64,000 nt of DNA from Pseudoduganella lutea. Its GTDB lineage: Bacteria > Pseudomonadota > Gammaproteobacteria > Burkholderiales > Burkholderiaceae_D. Under the pieces are notes generated by a model. The model worked only from the letters and a program-made list of their open reading frames with translations. It was not told the origin of the DNA and searched no databases. The position numbers were made by a program, and so were the translations under genes. Below, in pieces: positions 1 through 10,800 of the stretch. Within the stretch, counting starts at the first letter, position 1. Every line of letters starts with the position of its first letter. Location of the stretch: NCBI RefSeq assembly GCF_004209755.1, contig NZ_CP035913.1:5332001-5396000 (forward strand). The letters are read 5' to 3'.

Positions 1-2709
1 TTCAACGGCATCCGCAACGTGGAGCGCGCGATCGAGATCGCCGAGGAGGAGGGCATGTACATCATTGCCCGCACTGGCCCTTACGTGAACGCGGAACTGA
101 CCGGCGGCGGCTATCCGGGCTGGATGTTCCGCAACCGCGCCGAGGCGCGCACGGACGACCTGGTCTACCTGGCCGCGTCGGACGAGTGGATGACGCAGAT
201 TAACGCGATCATCGCACGGCACCAGGTCACGACTGGCGGCGGCAACATCATCGCCTACCAGCTGGAAAACGAACTGGGCAAGGTGGAACCGAAGCACGTG
301 CGCCAGATGGAGCACCTGGCGAAGAAAGCCCGCGCCGATGGCATCACCGTGCCGTTCTTCCACAACGCGGCCGGCCGCCTGCCCGACTGGGCGCCGAAGG
401 ATTCCGCGGCGCCCTGGGCGAACAAGGGCCCGACCGACATCTATGCGTTCGACGGTTATCCGGGTGGCAGTTGCAATGTGTTCGCCGATCCGTCCGGGCC
501 GAACAAGGCGCCCGACTGGGGCATCTATGCGCAGCCGGGGCCGAAGGCCGGTTCGCTGACCTCGCCCAAGACCCCGGGCTTCGCCGCAGAACTGGGTGCC
601 GGCTGGTTCGACTACTGGGGCTCGAACGGCACCTACGAGTGCACGGCCGAGCGCCAGGGCAAAGGCTTCCAGCGGGTTTTCTATGGCACCAACCTGATCA
701 ACCGGATCACGATCCACAACGTCTACATGACGTTCGGTGGCACTTCGTGGGGCTGGCTGGCGGGGCCGGTCGTCTACACGTCCTATGATTATGGCGCGCC
801 GATCTCCGAAGACCGCGGCCTGCGGCCGAAGGCGCTGGCGCTCAAGCAGCAGGGCATGATGGTGCAGGCCGCCGAACAGGCCCTCGCACAGATGGACAAG
901 GGGCCGGTCATCGCCACGTCGTCGAACAAGGTCAAGGTCTACCACAACGTCAATCCGGCATTGGGCGCGCACGTGCTGCTGGCTGTGCACAGCCCGTCGG
1001 ACCTGCTGACCGACGACAGCTTCACGTTCGACCTCGCCACGAAGGATGGCAGCTACCAGGTGCCGCTGCGCCTGAATGGCCAGGATGCCAAGATGCTGCT
1101 GGCCGCCTACCCGCTGGAACGGCAGCACCTCGTGTACTCGACGTCCGAGCTGCAGACGCATTTCAACAACGGCGAGCGCGACATCGCGCTGCTGCATGGC
1201 CGCGATGGCGAAGCCGGCGAAACGGTGCTGCGCTTCACCGGTGCGCCGAAGGTCGAAGTCCTGGCCGGCAAGGTCGCGTCCAGCTTCGATGCGGCGAAGG
1301 GCGACCTGAAGCTCACGTACACGCATGAAGGCCTGGCCCGCGTGCGCATCAGCGGCGGCGGCCGCGCGCCGCTGCTCCTGCTGCTGGCCGATGAAAAAAC
1401 CAGCCAGCAGTTCTGGACGCAGAAGACGCCGGCCGGCCAGGTGCTGCAGATGACGCCGGCCCTGGTGCGCAGCGCCACGCTGGCCGGCGGCAAGCTGGCG
1501 CTGACGGGCGACACCACCGCGGCCAGCACGATCGAGATCTGGGGGCCGGCGTTCAATGCCGCCACGTTCAACGGCGAGGCCCTGTCGCTGGCCGCGCAGC
1601 CGGACGGCAGCCACAAGGCGAACGACATCAAGGGCCCGGCCGCCGTCAAACTGCCGGACCTGGCGGCGCTGCCGTGGGTGCGGCGCGCCGACAGCCCCGA
1701 AGCGCAGCCGGGCTTCGACGACGCAGGCTGGATCAAGGCGGACAACCGTGCCTCGGCCGCGCAGACGTGGACGATGCCCGAGCGCGGCCAGCCCACGCTG
1801 GCCATGAGCGACTACGGCTTCCACCATGGTGACGTGTGGTACCGCGGGCACGTGGAGATCAAGGATGCGGGTAATGGCAAACTCGCCAACCAGCTCGAAC
1901 TGTTCTATGGCGCTGGCGGCGCCGGCATGGCGCAAGTGTGGATCGACGGCCGCTTCGTCGGTCAGCACGAAATGGATACGGGCCGCTCGTTCCCCGAAAC
2001 GACCGACAGCGTGAAGCTGTCGCTGGGCGCCCTGAAGCCAGGCAGGCACGTGATCGCCGTCATGGTGCGCAACAACTCGCACAACTGGAACCTGATGGCC
2101 GACGATTATCACCGCGAGGCGCGCGGGCTGATCTCGGCATCGCTGACGTCGAAAGGCGGCAAGCGTTTCGGCGTGCCGATCGACTGGCGCATCCAGGGCC
2201 GCCGCGGCGGCGAAACGCTCGTGGACGTGGCGCGCGGCCCGCTGAACAATGGCGGCCTGCATGGCGAACGGGAAGGCTGGCACCTGCCCGCGACAGGCAA
2301 GGCCGCCACCGGCTGGACGGGGGCGAAACCGACCGACGCGCCACCGGCGGCCGGCACCTACTGGGTCAGGACCAGCTTCGATCTTGACCTGCCAAAAGGG
2401 CACGACGTGCAACTGGGCCTGGCGTTCGGCGACACGTCGGCACCGCGTTCGAACCGTGAAAACCGGGCACTGATCTTCGTGAACGGCTGGAACATGGGCC
2501 AGTTCATCGCCCACATCGGCCCGCAGCGCACGTTCGTGATCCCGCCGGGCATCCTGAAACCGAACGGCCGCAACACGATCGCGCTGGCGGTCACGACAGA
2601 CGGCAAGAGGGAAAACGCGCTGGAACCGGTGAAGCTCGTCAACCTGCGCACCGCGCGCGGCGGTGTACCGCTCGACGTGGTGGCAACGCCGCAGGACGCA
2701 CGCCGCTGA
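1..2709 (+). CDS. GH35 beta-galactosidase, 5'-truncated by window edge
   Basis: The reading frame is open from base 1, so the gene starts upstream; 902 residues are visible. It fits a secreted or periplasmic beta-galactosidase of family GH35. The fragment opens inside the catalytic barrel: a segment with RTGPYVNAE matches the family's RPGPYxxAE region, the acid/base glutamate is in QLENELG (about visible residue 90), and the nucleophile glutamate is the E of AELGAGWFDYWG (about residue 195). After the barrel come several beta-rich domains, with galactose-binding-like folds near the C-terminus, as in large bacterial GH35 enzymes. Family and catalytic residues are seen directly. The substrate (galactan side chains, or galactose on hemicellulose) is inferred from the neighbouring esterase and TonB receptors. 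The signal peptide and start lie outside the window. Confidence 0.93.
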   Translation, partial: FNGIRNVERAIEIAEEEGMYIIARTGPYVNAELTGGGYPGWMFRNRAEARTDDLVYLAASDEWMTQINAIIARHQVTTGGGNIIAYQLENELGKVEPKHVRQMEHLAKKARADGITVPFFHNAAGRLPDWAPKDSAAPWANKGPTDIYAFDGYPGGSCNVFADPSGPNKAPDWGIYAQPGPKAGSLTSPKTPGFAAELGAGWFDYWGSNGTYECTAERQGKGFQRVFYGTNLINRITIHNVYMTFGGTSWGWLAGPVVYTSYDYGAPISEDRGLRPKALALKQQGMMVQAAEQALAQMDKGPVIATSSNKVKVYHNVNPALGAHVLLAVHSPSDLLTDDSFTFDLATKDGSYQVPLRLNGQDAKMLLAAYPLERQHLVYSTSELQTHFNNGERDIALLHGRDGEAGETVLRFTGAPKVEVLAGKVASSFDAAKGDLKLTYTHEGLARVRISGGGRAPLLLLLADEKTSQQFWTQKTPAGQVLQMTPALVRSATLAGGKLALTGDTTAASTIEIWGPAFNAATFNGEALSLAAQPDGSHKANDIKGPAAVKLPDLAALPWVRRADSPEAQPGFDDAGWIKADNRASAAQTWTMPERGQPTLAMSDYGFHHGDVWYRGHVEIKDAGNGKLANQLELFYGAGGAGMAQVWIDGRFVGQHEMDTGRSFPETTDSVKLSLGALKPGRHVIAVMVRNNSHNWNLMADDYHREARGLISASLTSKGGKRFGVPIDWRIQGRRGGETLVDVARGPLNNGGLHGEREGWHLPATGKAATGWTGAKPTDAPPAAGTYWVRTSFDLDLPKGHDVQLGLAFGDTSAPRSNRENRALIFVNGWNMGQFIAHIGPQRTFVIPPGILKPNGRNTIALAVTTDGKRENALEPVKLVNLRTARGGVPLDVVATPQDARR

Positions 2710-2821
2710 TATTGCCCGATGCGCGGCCCTGCCTGGGCCGCCGCGATGCCGGGTAATGTGCGCCAGCTAACGGACGGCAGGCAGCGATGGGGCCACCCTG
2801 TAACGGAACTCGGGAGGATCC

Positions 2822-3016
2822 ATGGACGCAGGGTATGTGAAGCTGAGCAACGACACCGCGGTAGCGCAACTGGTCACGCGCACGGACCCTACGCTGGCCT
2901 GCTGGGCCGCGCTGGTACAGGTGTGGGACGGTATCGAAGGCACGCTCGACGAGACCGACCCGCCTGGCAGCGCGGAGAACGCCACGCCGATGACGACGAT
3001 GCGGCCATTCGGCTGA
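2822..3016 (+). CDS. Small hypothetical protein, 64 aa
   Basis: A short frame begins at an ATG preceded by GGGAGGA about five bases upstream, which is a good ribosome-binding site. The product is acidic, has no signal peptide, membrane segment or recognisable motif, and contains one cysteine. It lies alone between the GH35 gene and the convergent esterase gene. I do not recognise it. The ribosome-binding site is the only positive evidence, and it could be a chance frame in GC-rich DNA. Confidence 0.3.
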   Translation: MDAGYVKLSNDTAVAQLVTRTDPTLACWAALVQVWDGIEGTLDETDPPGSAENATPMTTMRPFG

Positions 3017-3113
3017 GAACCGGCCGTCCACCGGCCCGCAGCCGGCATCCAGCACGGCTGATCCTCTGGCCGAACCTCATCGGCCGGACATCACCGCCGA
3101 ACCCCGGCACCGA

Positions 3114-4394
3114 TCAGCGCGGCGCCACCTTCGCGCCGCCAAACAACTGCAGCGGTACCGCTTCGGCCATCGCGGCCATGCCCGCGTCGTTCGGATGCAG
3201 GTGGTCGCCGCTGTCGTATTTCGCCTGCAGCCGCGTGGGCCGCGCCGGATCGCGCAGGGCGCGGTCGAAGTCGATCACCGAGTCGAACTCGCCGCTCTCG
3301 CGCATCCACTTGTTGACGGCCTGCCGCACGGCTTCCTTCGGCGCCGTGTAATAACCGGGGAAGACGGTGCCTTCGAACGGCGTCAGCGTGGCGCCGTGGA
3401 TGGCGATGCCATGCGCGCGGGCGCGGGCGATCACCTGCCGGTAGCCGGCGATCAGGTCTTCGGCCGACGGGCCTTCCGCGGCCGGCATCGAGCCCGTGCC
3501 GGGGTGGCCGATATCGTTGATGCCGATGAGGAGCACCACGTGGCGCACGCCGGTGGTGGCCAGCACGTCGCGGTCGAAGCGGGCCAGCACGGCACGGCCG
3601 AACGGCGGCCATTCGCCCGGATCGCGCAGCAGCCGGTTGCCGCCGATGCCGCGGTTGACGATGCCGACCTTTACATCCGGCCGGCCCGTCTGCAGCCGGC
3701 GCGCCAGCACGTCCGGCCAGCGCCGGTTCGTGTCCACGGTCGTATTGGAACCGTCCGTGATCGAGTCGCCCAGCGCGACGATCGTGGCGGCCCCGGGCGC
3801 CATCACGTCCACCGCCGTCAGGAACGGCCATGACGTGATCGTGCGCTGCGTGGGGAACGCCGCCGTGGCCGTGAAGTTGCCGGGGCCGGACACATAGCTG
3901 GTCTGGAACGCGTTGCCATGGACCGTGCTTGCCTGGGCTTCGCCCGGCAGGTGCAGGCTCACGGTCAGGTCCGCACGCGCCGGCACCACCAGGTCCACCG
4001 GGTCGGACAGCACTGGCGCGCCCGGCGGGATCACCACGGCTGGCCGGCCGCCGAACGTGAGCGCACGGCCCGTATCGGCAACGATCTCCGCGCCGCCGGC
4101 GCGCAGCGCTACGTGCGCCGCACCGATGCGCAGGGGCGCAGTACCCAGTTCGTTCGACAGCCGGATGCGCACCTTGCTGCCACCGATGCTGGTGTGGACG
4201 ATCAGCCGCAATGTCTGGTTGGTGAACGTTTCCAGCGTCTTTGGTGCCGCATCGGCCGGTGCGGTACCCCATGTGCCGGCCCAATCCTGATTGGAGCCTG
4301 GTGCGCCATGGGCAAACGGCATGCCCGCCAGTGCCGCCAGCGCCAGGGTGGCGGCCAGCAGCTTGCGCCGTGCGGGCGCGAACGTCGTCTTCAA
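3114..4394 (-). CDS. Secreted SGNH/GDSL-family esterase with N-terminal beta domain
   Basis: Predicted to hydrolyse ester groups, probably acetyl groups on a plant polysaccharide, outside the cytoplasm. The start is taken as TTG at 4394 because GAGGAG lies six bases before it and the next residues form a signal peptide (RRKLLAATLALAALAG); an ATG further upstream would add an unlikely 46-residue leader. The 426-residue product has a beta-sandwich-like region (about 35-190) followed by the SGNH domain. Block I is GDSITDG with nucleophile Ser about 211, block II is NRGIGGNR, block III is GINDIG, and block V is DHLHPND with catalytic Asp about 397 and His about 400. It is divergent from the TonB receptor gene at 4645. 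Substrate is inferred from context only. Confidence 0.88.
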   Translation of the reverse strand: MKTTFAPARRKLLAATLALAALAGMPFAHGAPGSNQDWAGTWGTAPADAAPKTLETFTNQTLRLIVHTSIGGSKVRIRLSNELGTAPLRIGAAHVALRAGGAEIVADTGRALTFGGRPAVVIPPGAPVLSDPVDLVVPARADLTVSLHLPGEAQASTVHGNAFQTSYVSGPGNFTATAAFPTQRTITSWPFLTAVDVMAPGAATIVALGDSITDGSNTTVDTNRRWPDVLARRLQTGRPDVKVGIVNRGIGGNRLLRDPGEWPPFGRAVLARFDRDVLATTGVRHVVLLIGINDIGHPGTGSMPAAEGPSAEDLIAGYRQVIARARAHGIAIHGATLTPFEGTVFPGYYTAPKEAVRQAVNKWMRESGEFDSVIDFDRALRDPARPTRLQAKYDSGDHLHPNDAGMAAMAEAVPLQLFGGAKVAPR

Positions 4395-4644
4395 AATGGT
4401 CTCCTCGTTCGTTGTGGTCCCGCGGTGTCGGGGACAGGCGACACTGTAAGCAGCGCCGCCGCGGCGCGCAAGGGGCGCATGGCGTTGTTCAAAGCACACA
4501 GCATCGTCAACTTTTGCATGCAAATTTGCCATAACGGCTCAACTACGTGAGTGATTGGCCGCGCATCGCCTCAGCAAAATGATCTCGCCCTAAGATCGAA
4601 CCGACTCCGGCAAACGGAGCGTGACATCAAAACGAGGAGACGGT
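4395..4644. promoter_or_regulatory. Divergent intergenic region with 12-bp palindrome
   Basis: This 250-base gap separates the esterase (minus) from the first TonB receptor (plus) and must hold both promoters. A perfect palindrome TTTGCATGCAAA lies at 4513-4524 in an AT-richer patch, roughly midway between the two starts, and is a candidate operator. I could not assign convincing -35/-10 pairs. GAGGAG precedes both starts. Confidence 0.4.
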
Positions 4645-7600
4645 ATGAAGTCCATGAAGCACATGGGGCATCGTGCGCTGCCGGCCGCGCGATTGACAAG
4701 CCTGGCGCTCGCGATCGCCACGCTGGCAGCGCAGGCGGCCGCACAGGAACAGGTACAGAACCAAGCACCGCGGCCGGCGGTGCAGAACGAAGCACCACAG
4801 CCGGCGGTGCAGAACGTGGCACCGCAGCCGGCAGTGCAGACCCAGCCTGCGCCGCAGCCGGCACAGGACCCGAACGTGGTCGTCGTGACCGGGTTCCGGG
4901 CCAGCCTGAACAGCGCGCTGAACACCAAGAAGAATTCAGACGGCATCGTCGACGTGATCAAGGCCGAGGATATCGCCAAGTTCCCGGACGCGAACCTGGC
5001 CGAATCGCTGCAGCGCGTGCCCGGCGTGGCGCTGGCGCGCGGCGACGGCGGCGAGGGCAAGCAGATCACGGTGCGCGGCCTGAACGCGGGCTTTACGCGT
5101 GTGCGCATCAACGGCATCGAAGGCGTGGCCGCCACCGGCTCGTCGGACATCAACGGCAGCACGAACCGCGGCCGCGGCTTCGACTTTTCCGTGTTCGCCT
5201 CGGAGCTGTTCAACAGCCTGGAGGTGCGGAAAACGTCCGAGGCAGCCGTCGAGGAAGGCTCGCTGGGTGCCACCGTCGACCTGCGCACGGGCCGGCCGTT
5301 CGACTTCAAGGGCCGCACCGTCAGCGTGGGCGTGCAGGAGCACTACAACGACCTGTCGAAGAAAACACAGCCGCGCGTGACCGCCTTGCTGTCCGACCGC
5401 TGGGAAACGCCGTACGGCAAGGTCGGCGCGCTCGTCTCCGGCGCCTGGTCGAAGCGGCGCGCGCTGGAAGAGGGCTATGAGGCGGTCGACCTGCTGTCGG
5501 CCAATGCCGACGGCGGCTTCTGCTCGCCGGCCGGCGTTGCGCCGCAGAACCCCGCGACCAATGCGGTGAAGGGCATCGACGCGGCCAACTGCGGCTTCGG
5601 CGAGCCGCGCACGTCGAATCTCGCAGCGTGGAACGACGTGATGGGTCGCACGGACAACAACGGCGGCACGATCGCCAGCCCGGCGGCCGGTTCCGGGGCA
5701 TTCCACCCGCGCATTCCGCGCTACCGCCGCTCGATGACGGACTACGAACGCACGGGCCTCACGGGCGCGCTGCAGTGGAAACCTTCGGCCGACACGGACG
5801 TCAACCTCGACCTCATGTACGGCAAGTTCGAGAACCGCCGCTACGACAACTATATTTCCGCGATCTCGTTCGGCCGCACGCTGCAGACGGCGAACGGCAA
5901 GCCGCAGACGTCGATCGTGGAATCGCACTTCGACGGGAACGGCAGCTGGGACTACGGCAAGTTCAACGGCGTGGACGTGCGCAGCGAAGGCCTGCTCGAC
6001 GTGTACACGACCACGTTCAAGCAATACGTGTTCTCGGGCGGCCACCGCTTCAGCGACCGCTTCAAGGTCAACTTCCTGCACGGCACGTCGAATTCGGAAC
6101 TCGATGAACCGATGCGCGCTACCGTGCAGTTCGACTCGCCAAACGTGGATGGCTTCTCGTACGACTTCCGCAACGACCGCAACGTGCCGGCGCTGAACTT
6201 CGGCATCGACGTGTCGAACCCGAACAACTTCACGTTCGGCCCGCAGGAGGCGGACGGCACGCTGCACGGCCAGTTCGTGGGCCGCTACCTGAACACCCGC
6301 AACAAGCTCAAGACCACGGAACTCAATGGTGCGTTCGAACTGAACGACAACCTGACACTGCGCGGCGGCTACTCGAACCGCAAGAACACGTGGAGCAACG
6401 TGGAAATCGGCTCGGGCGGCAACGGCCTGGCCTTGCCCGCCGGCGTGACAGTGGCCGATATCTCGCAACAGGTATCCGGCTTTGGCAAGGGCCTCGGCGC
6501 CAACGTGCCGTCGTCGTGGGCGGCGGTCGATCTCGACAAGCTGCGCGCCATCTACGACATCGAGTGCCATTGCGACGCGGTGCCCGGTTCGCAATACGCC
6601 TACCTGACGCAGGCCAACCGCGCCGTCGAGGAAAAGATCGATGCGCTGTACGGCATGGTCGACTTCAACTATGACCTGTTCGGCATCGGCTGGCGCGGCA
6701 ACGTGGGTGTGCGCGGCGCGGAAACGAAGGCCACGTCGATGGCGCTCATCAACGTCAATGGCCGGCTGCAGCCGAACATCGTCACGAAAAAATACCGCGA
6801 CTGGCTGCCGGCGTTCAACCTGACGGCCCAGCTGCCGCAGGACGTGTACCTGCGCTTCTCCGCCGGCAAGACGCTGTCGCGGCCGGAATACGTGGACCTG
6901 GCGCCGTCGGCCACCGTGTCGGGCCAGTCGGGCACCGTGGGCATCGGCAACGGCGACCTCGATCCGATCCGCGCGAAGACCTACGACCTGCAGGCCGAGT
7001 GGTATTACGCCAAGAACGCGATGGTGTCGCTGGGCGTGTTCCGCAAGGAGATCGACAGCTTCATCCAGACCGTGTCCGAGCGCGCCGTGTACAACACGCT
7101 GGGCCTGCCGAACGACCTGCTGGTCTTCAACGGCTGCTCGATCACGGGCGGCACGCCGGGCTGCCCCACGTCGCCGACCGATTCGGTGGTGGTGAGCCGC
7201 AAGGTCAACACGCCGGGCGGACCATTGAACGGCCTGGAGTTCAACCTGCAGGCGCCGTTCACCTTCCTGCCCGGCGTGTGGAAGAACTTCGGCATGCTGG
7301 CCAACTACACGCACGTGAAGTCGAAGATCACGTACATCACGCGGGTCGACAATCCACGGACCGAGGCCAACGAGCAGTTGAGCGTGCGGGCCAACTTCAC
7401 GGGCCTGTCGCCGCGCGCGCACAACCTGACGTTCTTCTATGAGGACGAGAAGTTCTCGGCGCGGGTGTCGAAGGCGCACCGTTCGTCGTACCTGCTGGCC
7501 GTGCTGGGCGACGTGCAGGGCCACGATTTCACGATCGTCGACGGCTCCACCAATATCGACGCGAGCATCTCCTACCAGCTGACGCCGAACCTGCGCATCT

Positions 7601-7725
7601 CGCTCGAAGGCCAGAACCTGACCGACGAACCGCTGCGCTACGGCCGCGACACGCAGCGCAACGACACGCTGCTGTACGTGCACTCCGGCCGTTCGGCCGT
7701 GCTGGGCCTGAGCTACAAGTTCTGA
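4645..7725 (+). CDS. TonB-dependent receptor (carbohydrate type), copy 1 of a tandem pair
   Basis: Outer-membrane ligand-gated transporter for large oligosaccharides, energised by TonB. ATG 4645 is chosen over the upstream GTG because GAGGAG lies nine bases before it and a signal peptide ending near AQAAAQ follows. The 1026-residue product has a Gln/Pro/Ala-rich linker with an imperfect repeat of QNxAPxPAV (about residues 35-75), a TonB-box-like VVVVTGFRASL, a plug with KFPDANLAESLQRVPGV, and a 22-strand-type barrel ending in an aromatic C-terminus (YKF). Cysteine pairs (ECHC; CSITGGTPGC) suggest disulphides in extracellular loops. It closely resembles the next gene over its whole length. The ligand is unknown; linkage to GH35 and the esterase suggests an acetylated, galactose-bearing glycan. 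Confidence 0.93.
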   Translation: MKSMKHMGHRALPAARLTSLALAIATLAAQAAAQEQVQNQAPRPAVQNEAPQPAVQNVAPQPAVQTQPAPQPAQDPNVVVVTGFRASLNSALNTKKNSDGIVDVIKAEDIAKFPDANLAESLQRVPGVALARGDGGEGKQITVRGLNAGFTRVRINGIEGVAATGSSDINGSTNRGRGFDFSVFASELFNSLEVRKTSEAAVEEGSLGATVDLRTGRPFDFKGRTVSVGVQEHYNDLSKKTQPRVTALLSDRWETPYGKVGALVSGAWSKRRALEEGYEAVDLLSANADGGFCSPAGVAPQNPATNAVKGIDAANCGFGEPRTSNLAAWNDVMGRTDNNGGTIASPAAGSGAFHPRIPRYRRSMTDYERTGLTGALQWKPSADTDVNLDLMYGKFENRRYDNYISAISFGRTLQTANGKPQTSIVESHFDGNGSWDYGKFNGVDVRSEGLLDVYTTTFKQYVFSGGHRFSDRFKVNFLHGTSNSELDEPMRATVQFDSPNVDGFSYDFRNDRNVPALNFGIDVSNPNNFTFGPQEADGTLHGQFVGRYLNTRNKLKTTELNGAFELNDNLTLRGGYSNRKNTWSNVEIGSGGNGLALPAGVTVADISQQVSGFGKGLGANVPSSWAAVDLDKLRAIYDIECHCDAVPGSQYAYLTQANRAVEEKIDALYGMVDFNYDLFGIGWRGNVGVRGAETKATSMALINVNGRLQPNIVTKKYRDWLPAFNLTAQLPQDVYLRFSAGKTLSRPEYVDLAPSATVSGQSGTVGIGNGDLDPIRAKTYDLQAEWYYAKNAMVSLGVFRKEIDSFIQTVSERAVYNTLGLPNDLLVFNGCSITGGTPGCPTSPTDSVVVSRKVNTPGGPLNGLEFNLQAPFTFLPGVWKNFGMLANYTHVKSKITYITRVDNPRTEANEQLSVRANFTGLSPRAHNLTFFYEDEKFSARVSKAHRSSYLLAVLGDVQGHDFTIVDGSTNIDASISYQLTPNLRISLEGQNLTDEPLRYGRDTQRNDTLLYVHSGRSAVLGLSYKF

Positions 7726-7742
7726 TTCCGCAGTAACACCGG

Positions 7743-7758
7743 ACCCGCAGCCGCGGGT
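7743..7758 (+). terminator. Weak hairpin between the tandem receptor genes
   Basis: ACCCGC and GCGGGT form a six-base-pair stem with loop AGCC just after the first receptor stop codon. No T-run follows, so it may be an attenuator or an RNA-stabilising end rather than a full terminator. The rest of the 109-base gap holds only the GAGGA ribosome-binding site of the next gene. Confidence 0.3.
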
Positions 7759-7834
7759 TCGGCGCATTCGCCAGTGTCTTGAATCGGTAATGAACATTCA
7801 AGGCACGAGACATCAACGCAAAAGAGGATGAGAC

Positions 7835-10800
7835 ATGCAAAGACCGCAACCGAAGTTGATAGCGCTTGCAGCACTGGCTGTGTGTGCGATGGCCGCCCAC
7901 GCCAATGCCCAGCAGGCCACGGGTGACGCGGGGCAGCCGGGCGTGCAGGCGGCAGGATTGGCCCCGACATCGGCCGCAGCGCCGGCCGCAGCAGAGGCCA
8001 CGCCGCAGGCGCCCGCGCAATCGAGCGGCCAGTCCGGCGGGCAGGGCGCCACGGGTTCCTCGGCCCAGCCGGCCAGCCAGGGGAGCGGCGCGGAAGCCAA
8101 CACCGTCGTCGTCACCGGCTTCCGGGCGAGCCTGAACAGCGCGCTGAACACGAAGAAGAACGCCGACGGCATCATCGACGTCATCAAGGCCGAGGACATC
8201 TCGAAGTTCCCCGACGCGAACCTGGCCGAGTCGCTGCAGCGCGTGCCCGGCGTGGCACTGGAACGGGGCGACGGCGGCGAGGGCAAGCAGATCACCGTGC
8301 GCGGCCTGAACTCGGGCTTTACCCGCGTGCGCATCAACGGCATCGAAGGCGTGGCCGCCACCGGCGCCTCGGACATCAACGGCAGCACAAACCGCGGCCG
8401 CGGCTTCGACTTTTCCGTGTTCGCCTCGGAGCTGTTCAACAGCCTGTCCGTACGCAAGACCGCCGAGGCGGCCGTGGAAGAAGGCTCGCTGGGCGCCACC
8501 GTCGACCTGCGCACCGGCCGGCCCTTCGATTTCAAGGGCCGCACGATCAGCTTCGGCCTGCAGGAGTCCTACCGCGAGATGGGCAAGAAAACCCAGCCGC
8601 GCGTGACGGGCCTGATCTCCGACCGGTGGGAAACGCCGTATGGCCGCTTCGGTGCGCTCATTTCCGGCGCCTGGTCGAAGCGGCGCGCGCAGGAAGAAGG
8701 CTACGAGGCCGTCAGCATCGTGGCCGCCAACACCGACGGCGGCTTCTGCTCGCCGGTCGGCGTGAGCCCGCAGACACCGCCGAACGACCCCGTGAAAGGC
8801 GTGACGGCCACCTCGTGCGGCCCAGGCGCCGATCGCCTCACCGACGCCACGGCCTACAACGAGGTGTTCGGCCGCCGCGACGACTACGGTGGCCTGCTGG
8901 CCAATCCCGCCGCCGGCAACGGCGCGTTCCACCCGCGCATTCCCCGCTTCCGCCGTTCGATGACGGACTACGAACGCCTGGGTCTGACGGGCGCGCTGCA
9001 ATGGAAACCGAACGCCGATACGGACGTCAACCTGGACCTCATGTACGGCAAGTTCGACAATATCCGCTACGATAACTACATCTCGGCGATCTCGTTCGGC
9101 CGGACGATGGCGCAGGCCAACGGCAAACCGCAGACGTCGATCGTGGATGCGGAGTTCAACGAGAACGGCCGCTGGATGTACGGCAAGTTCAACGACGTCG
9201 ACATCCGCACCGAGGGCCTGGTCGACGTGTACAAGACCATCTTCAAGCAGCACGTGTTCACGGTGGGCCACCGCTTCAGCGATACGCTGCGGGGCAACTT
9301 CATGCACGGCGTGTCCGACTCGGAGCTGAACGAGCCGATGCGCGCCACCGTGCAGTTCGACGCGCCGAACGTGGACGGCTTCTCGTTCGACTTCCGCCAG
9401 AACCGCGATGTGCCGATCCTGAACTTCGGCATCGACGTGGCCAACCCCGACAATTTCACGTTCGGGCCGCAGGAAGCCAACGGCACGCTGCGCGGCCAGT
9501 TCGTGGGCCGCTACCTGAACACCACGAACCGCCTGCAGACCACGCAGGCCGATGTGGAGTGGGAAGTCAACGACCGCATCACGCTCAAGACCGGCGTCTC
9601 GGCGCGCAAGAACCGCTGGACCAACCTGGAGCTGGGCTCGGGCGGCAACGGCCTGACACTGCCGGCGGGCACCACGGTGGGTGACTACACCCAGCAGATC
9701 ACGGGCTTCGGCAAGAACCTGGGCGGCACCGGCGTGCCGACGTCGTGGGCCACGGTGGACCTGGACAAGTTCCGCTCGGCCTGGGATATCGAGTGCCACT
9801 GCGCCGCGGTGCCGGGTTCCGAATACAACTACCTGACGCAATCGAACCGCTGGGTAGAGGAAAAGATCAACGCCGTCTTCGCCAGCGTGGACTTCAACTA
9901 CGACGTGGGCCCGGTCACCTTCCGCGGCAACCTGGGCGTGCGCGGCGCCGAGACGAAGCTGAACTCAATGGCGCTCATCAACGTGAACGGCCAGCTGACG
10001 CCGAACTACGGCTACAAGAAATACCGCGACTGGCTGCCCGCGCTGAACCTGACGGCGATCCTGCCGAACGACATCTTCCTGCGCTTCTCGGCCGGCAAGG
10101 TGATGTCGCGGCCCGACTACGTGGGCCTGACGCCTTCGGTGTCCGTCAACACCACCGGCCAATCCGTCTCGATCGGCAATCCGAACCTGGATCCGATCCG
10201 CGCCAACACGTTCGACCTGCAGGGCGAGTGGTATTACGCAAAGAACGCGATGGTGGGCCTCGGCGTCTTCCGCAAGGACATGAAGTCGTTCATCCAGGGC
10301 GTGTCGCAGCTGGAGACCTACTCATCGCTGGGTATCCCGAACGACCTGCTGCAGACGCCGACCGGCTGCTCGATCACCGGCGGCACGCCGGCCTGCCCGA
10401 CGACACCGGATACGCTCGTGACGGTCAGCCGCCAGGTCAACACCAGCGGCGGTCCGCTGAACGGCGCCGAGTTCTCGTGGCAGACGCCTTTCTCGTTCCT
10501 GCCTGGCGCCTGGTCGAACTTCGGCATGATGGCCAACGTGACGCGCGTGAAGTCCAAGATCAAGTACCTGACGCGCCTCGACAACCCGCGCACGGCGGGC
10601 AACGAGGAGCTGTTCATGATCACGAACTTCACCGGCCTGTCGCCGCGCGCAAACAACCTGACCATCTACTACGACGACGAGAAGTTCAGCGCCCGCGTCT
10701 CGCGTGCCAACCGTTCCAGCTACTACCGGGGCATCCGCGGCAACGTGGACGGCCACGACTACCTGGTCGCGGACGGCACCACCACGTATGACATGAGCAC

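Noticed and set aside
4936..7797. Very long antisense open frame (953 codons) opposite the first TonB receptor
   Set aside because: It mirrors a clear receptor gene. The antisense product is rich in Arg, Val, His and Ala with no family features, as expected from reversed GC-rich codons.
7529..9841. Antisense open frame of 770 codons opposite the second receptor
   Set aside because: Same compositional artefact; its Arg/Val/His-rich product overlaps two real genes and has no plausible start signal.
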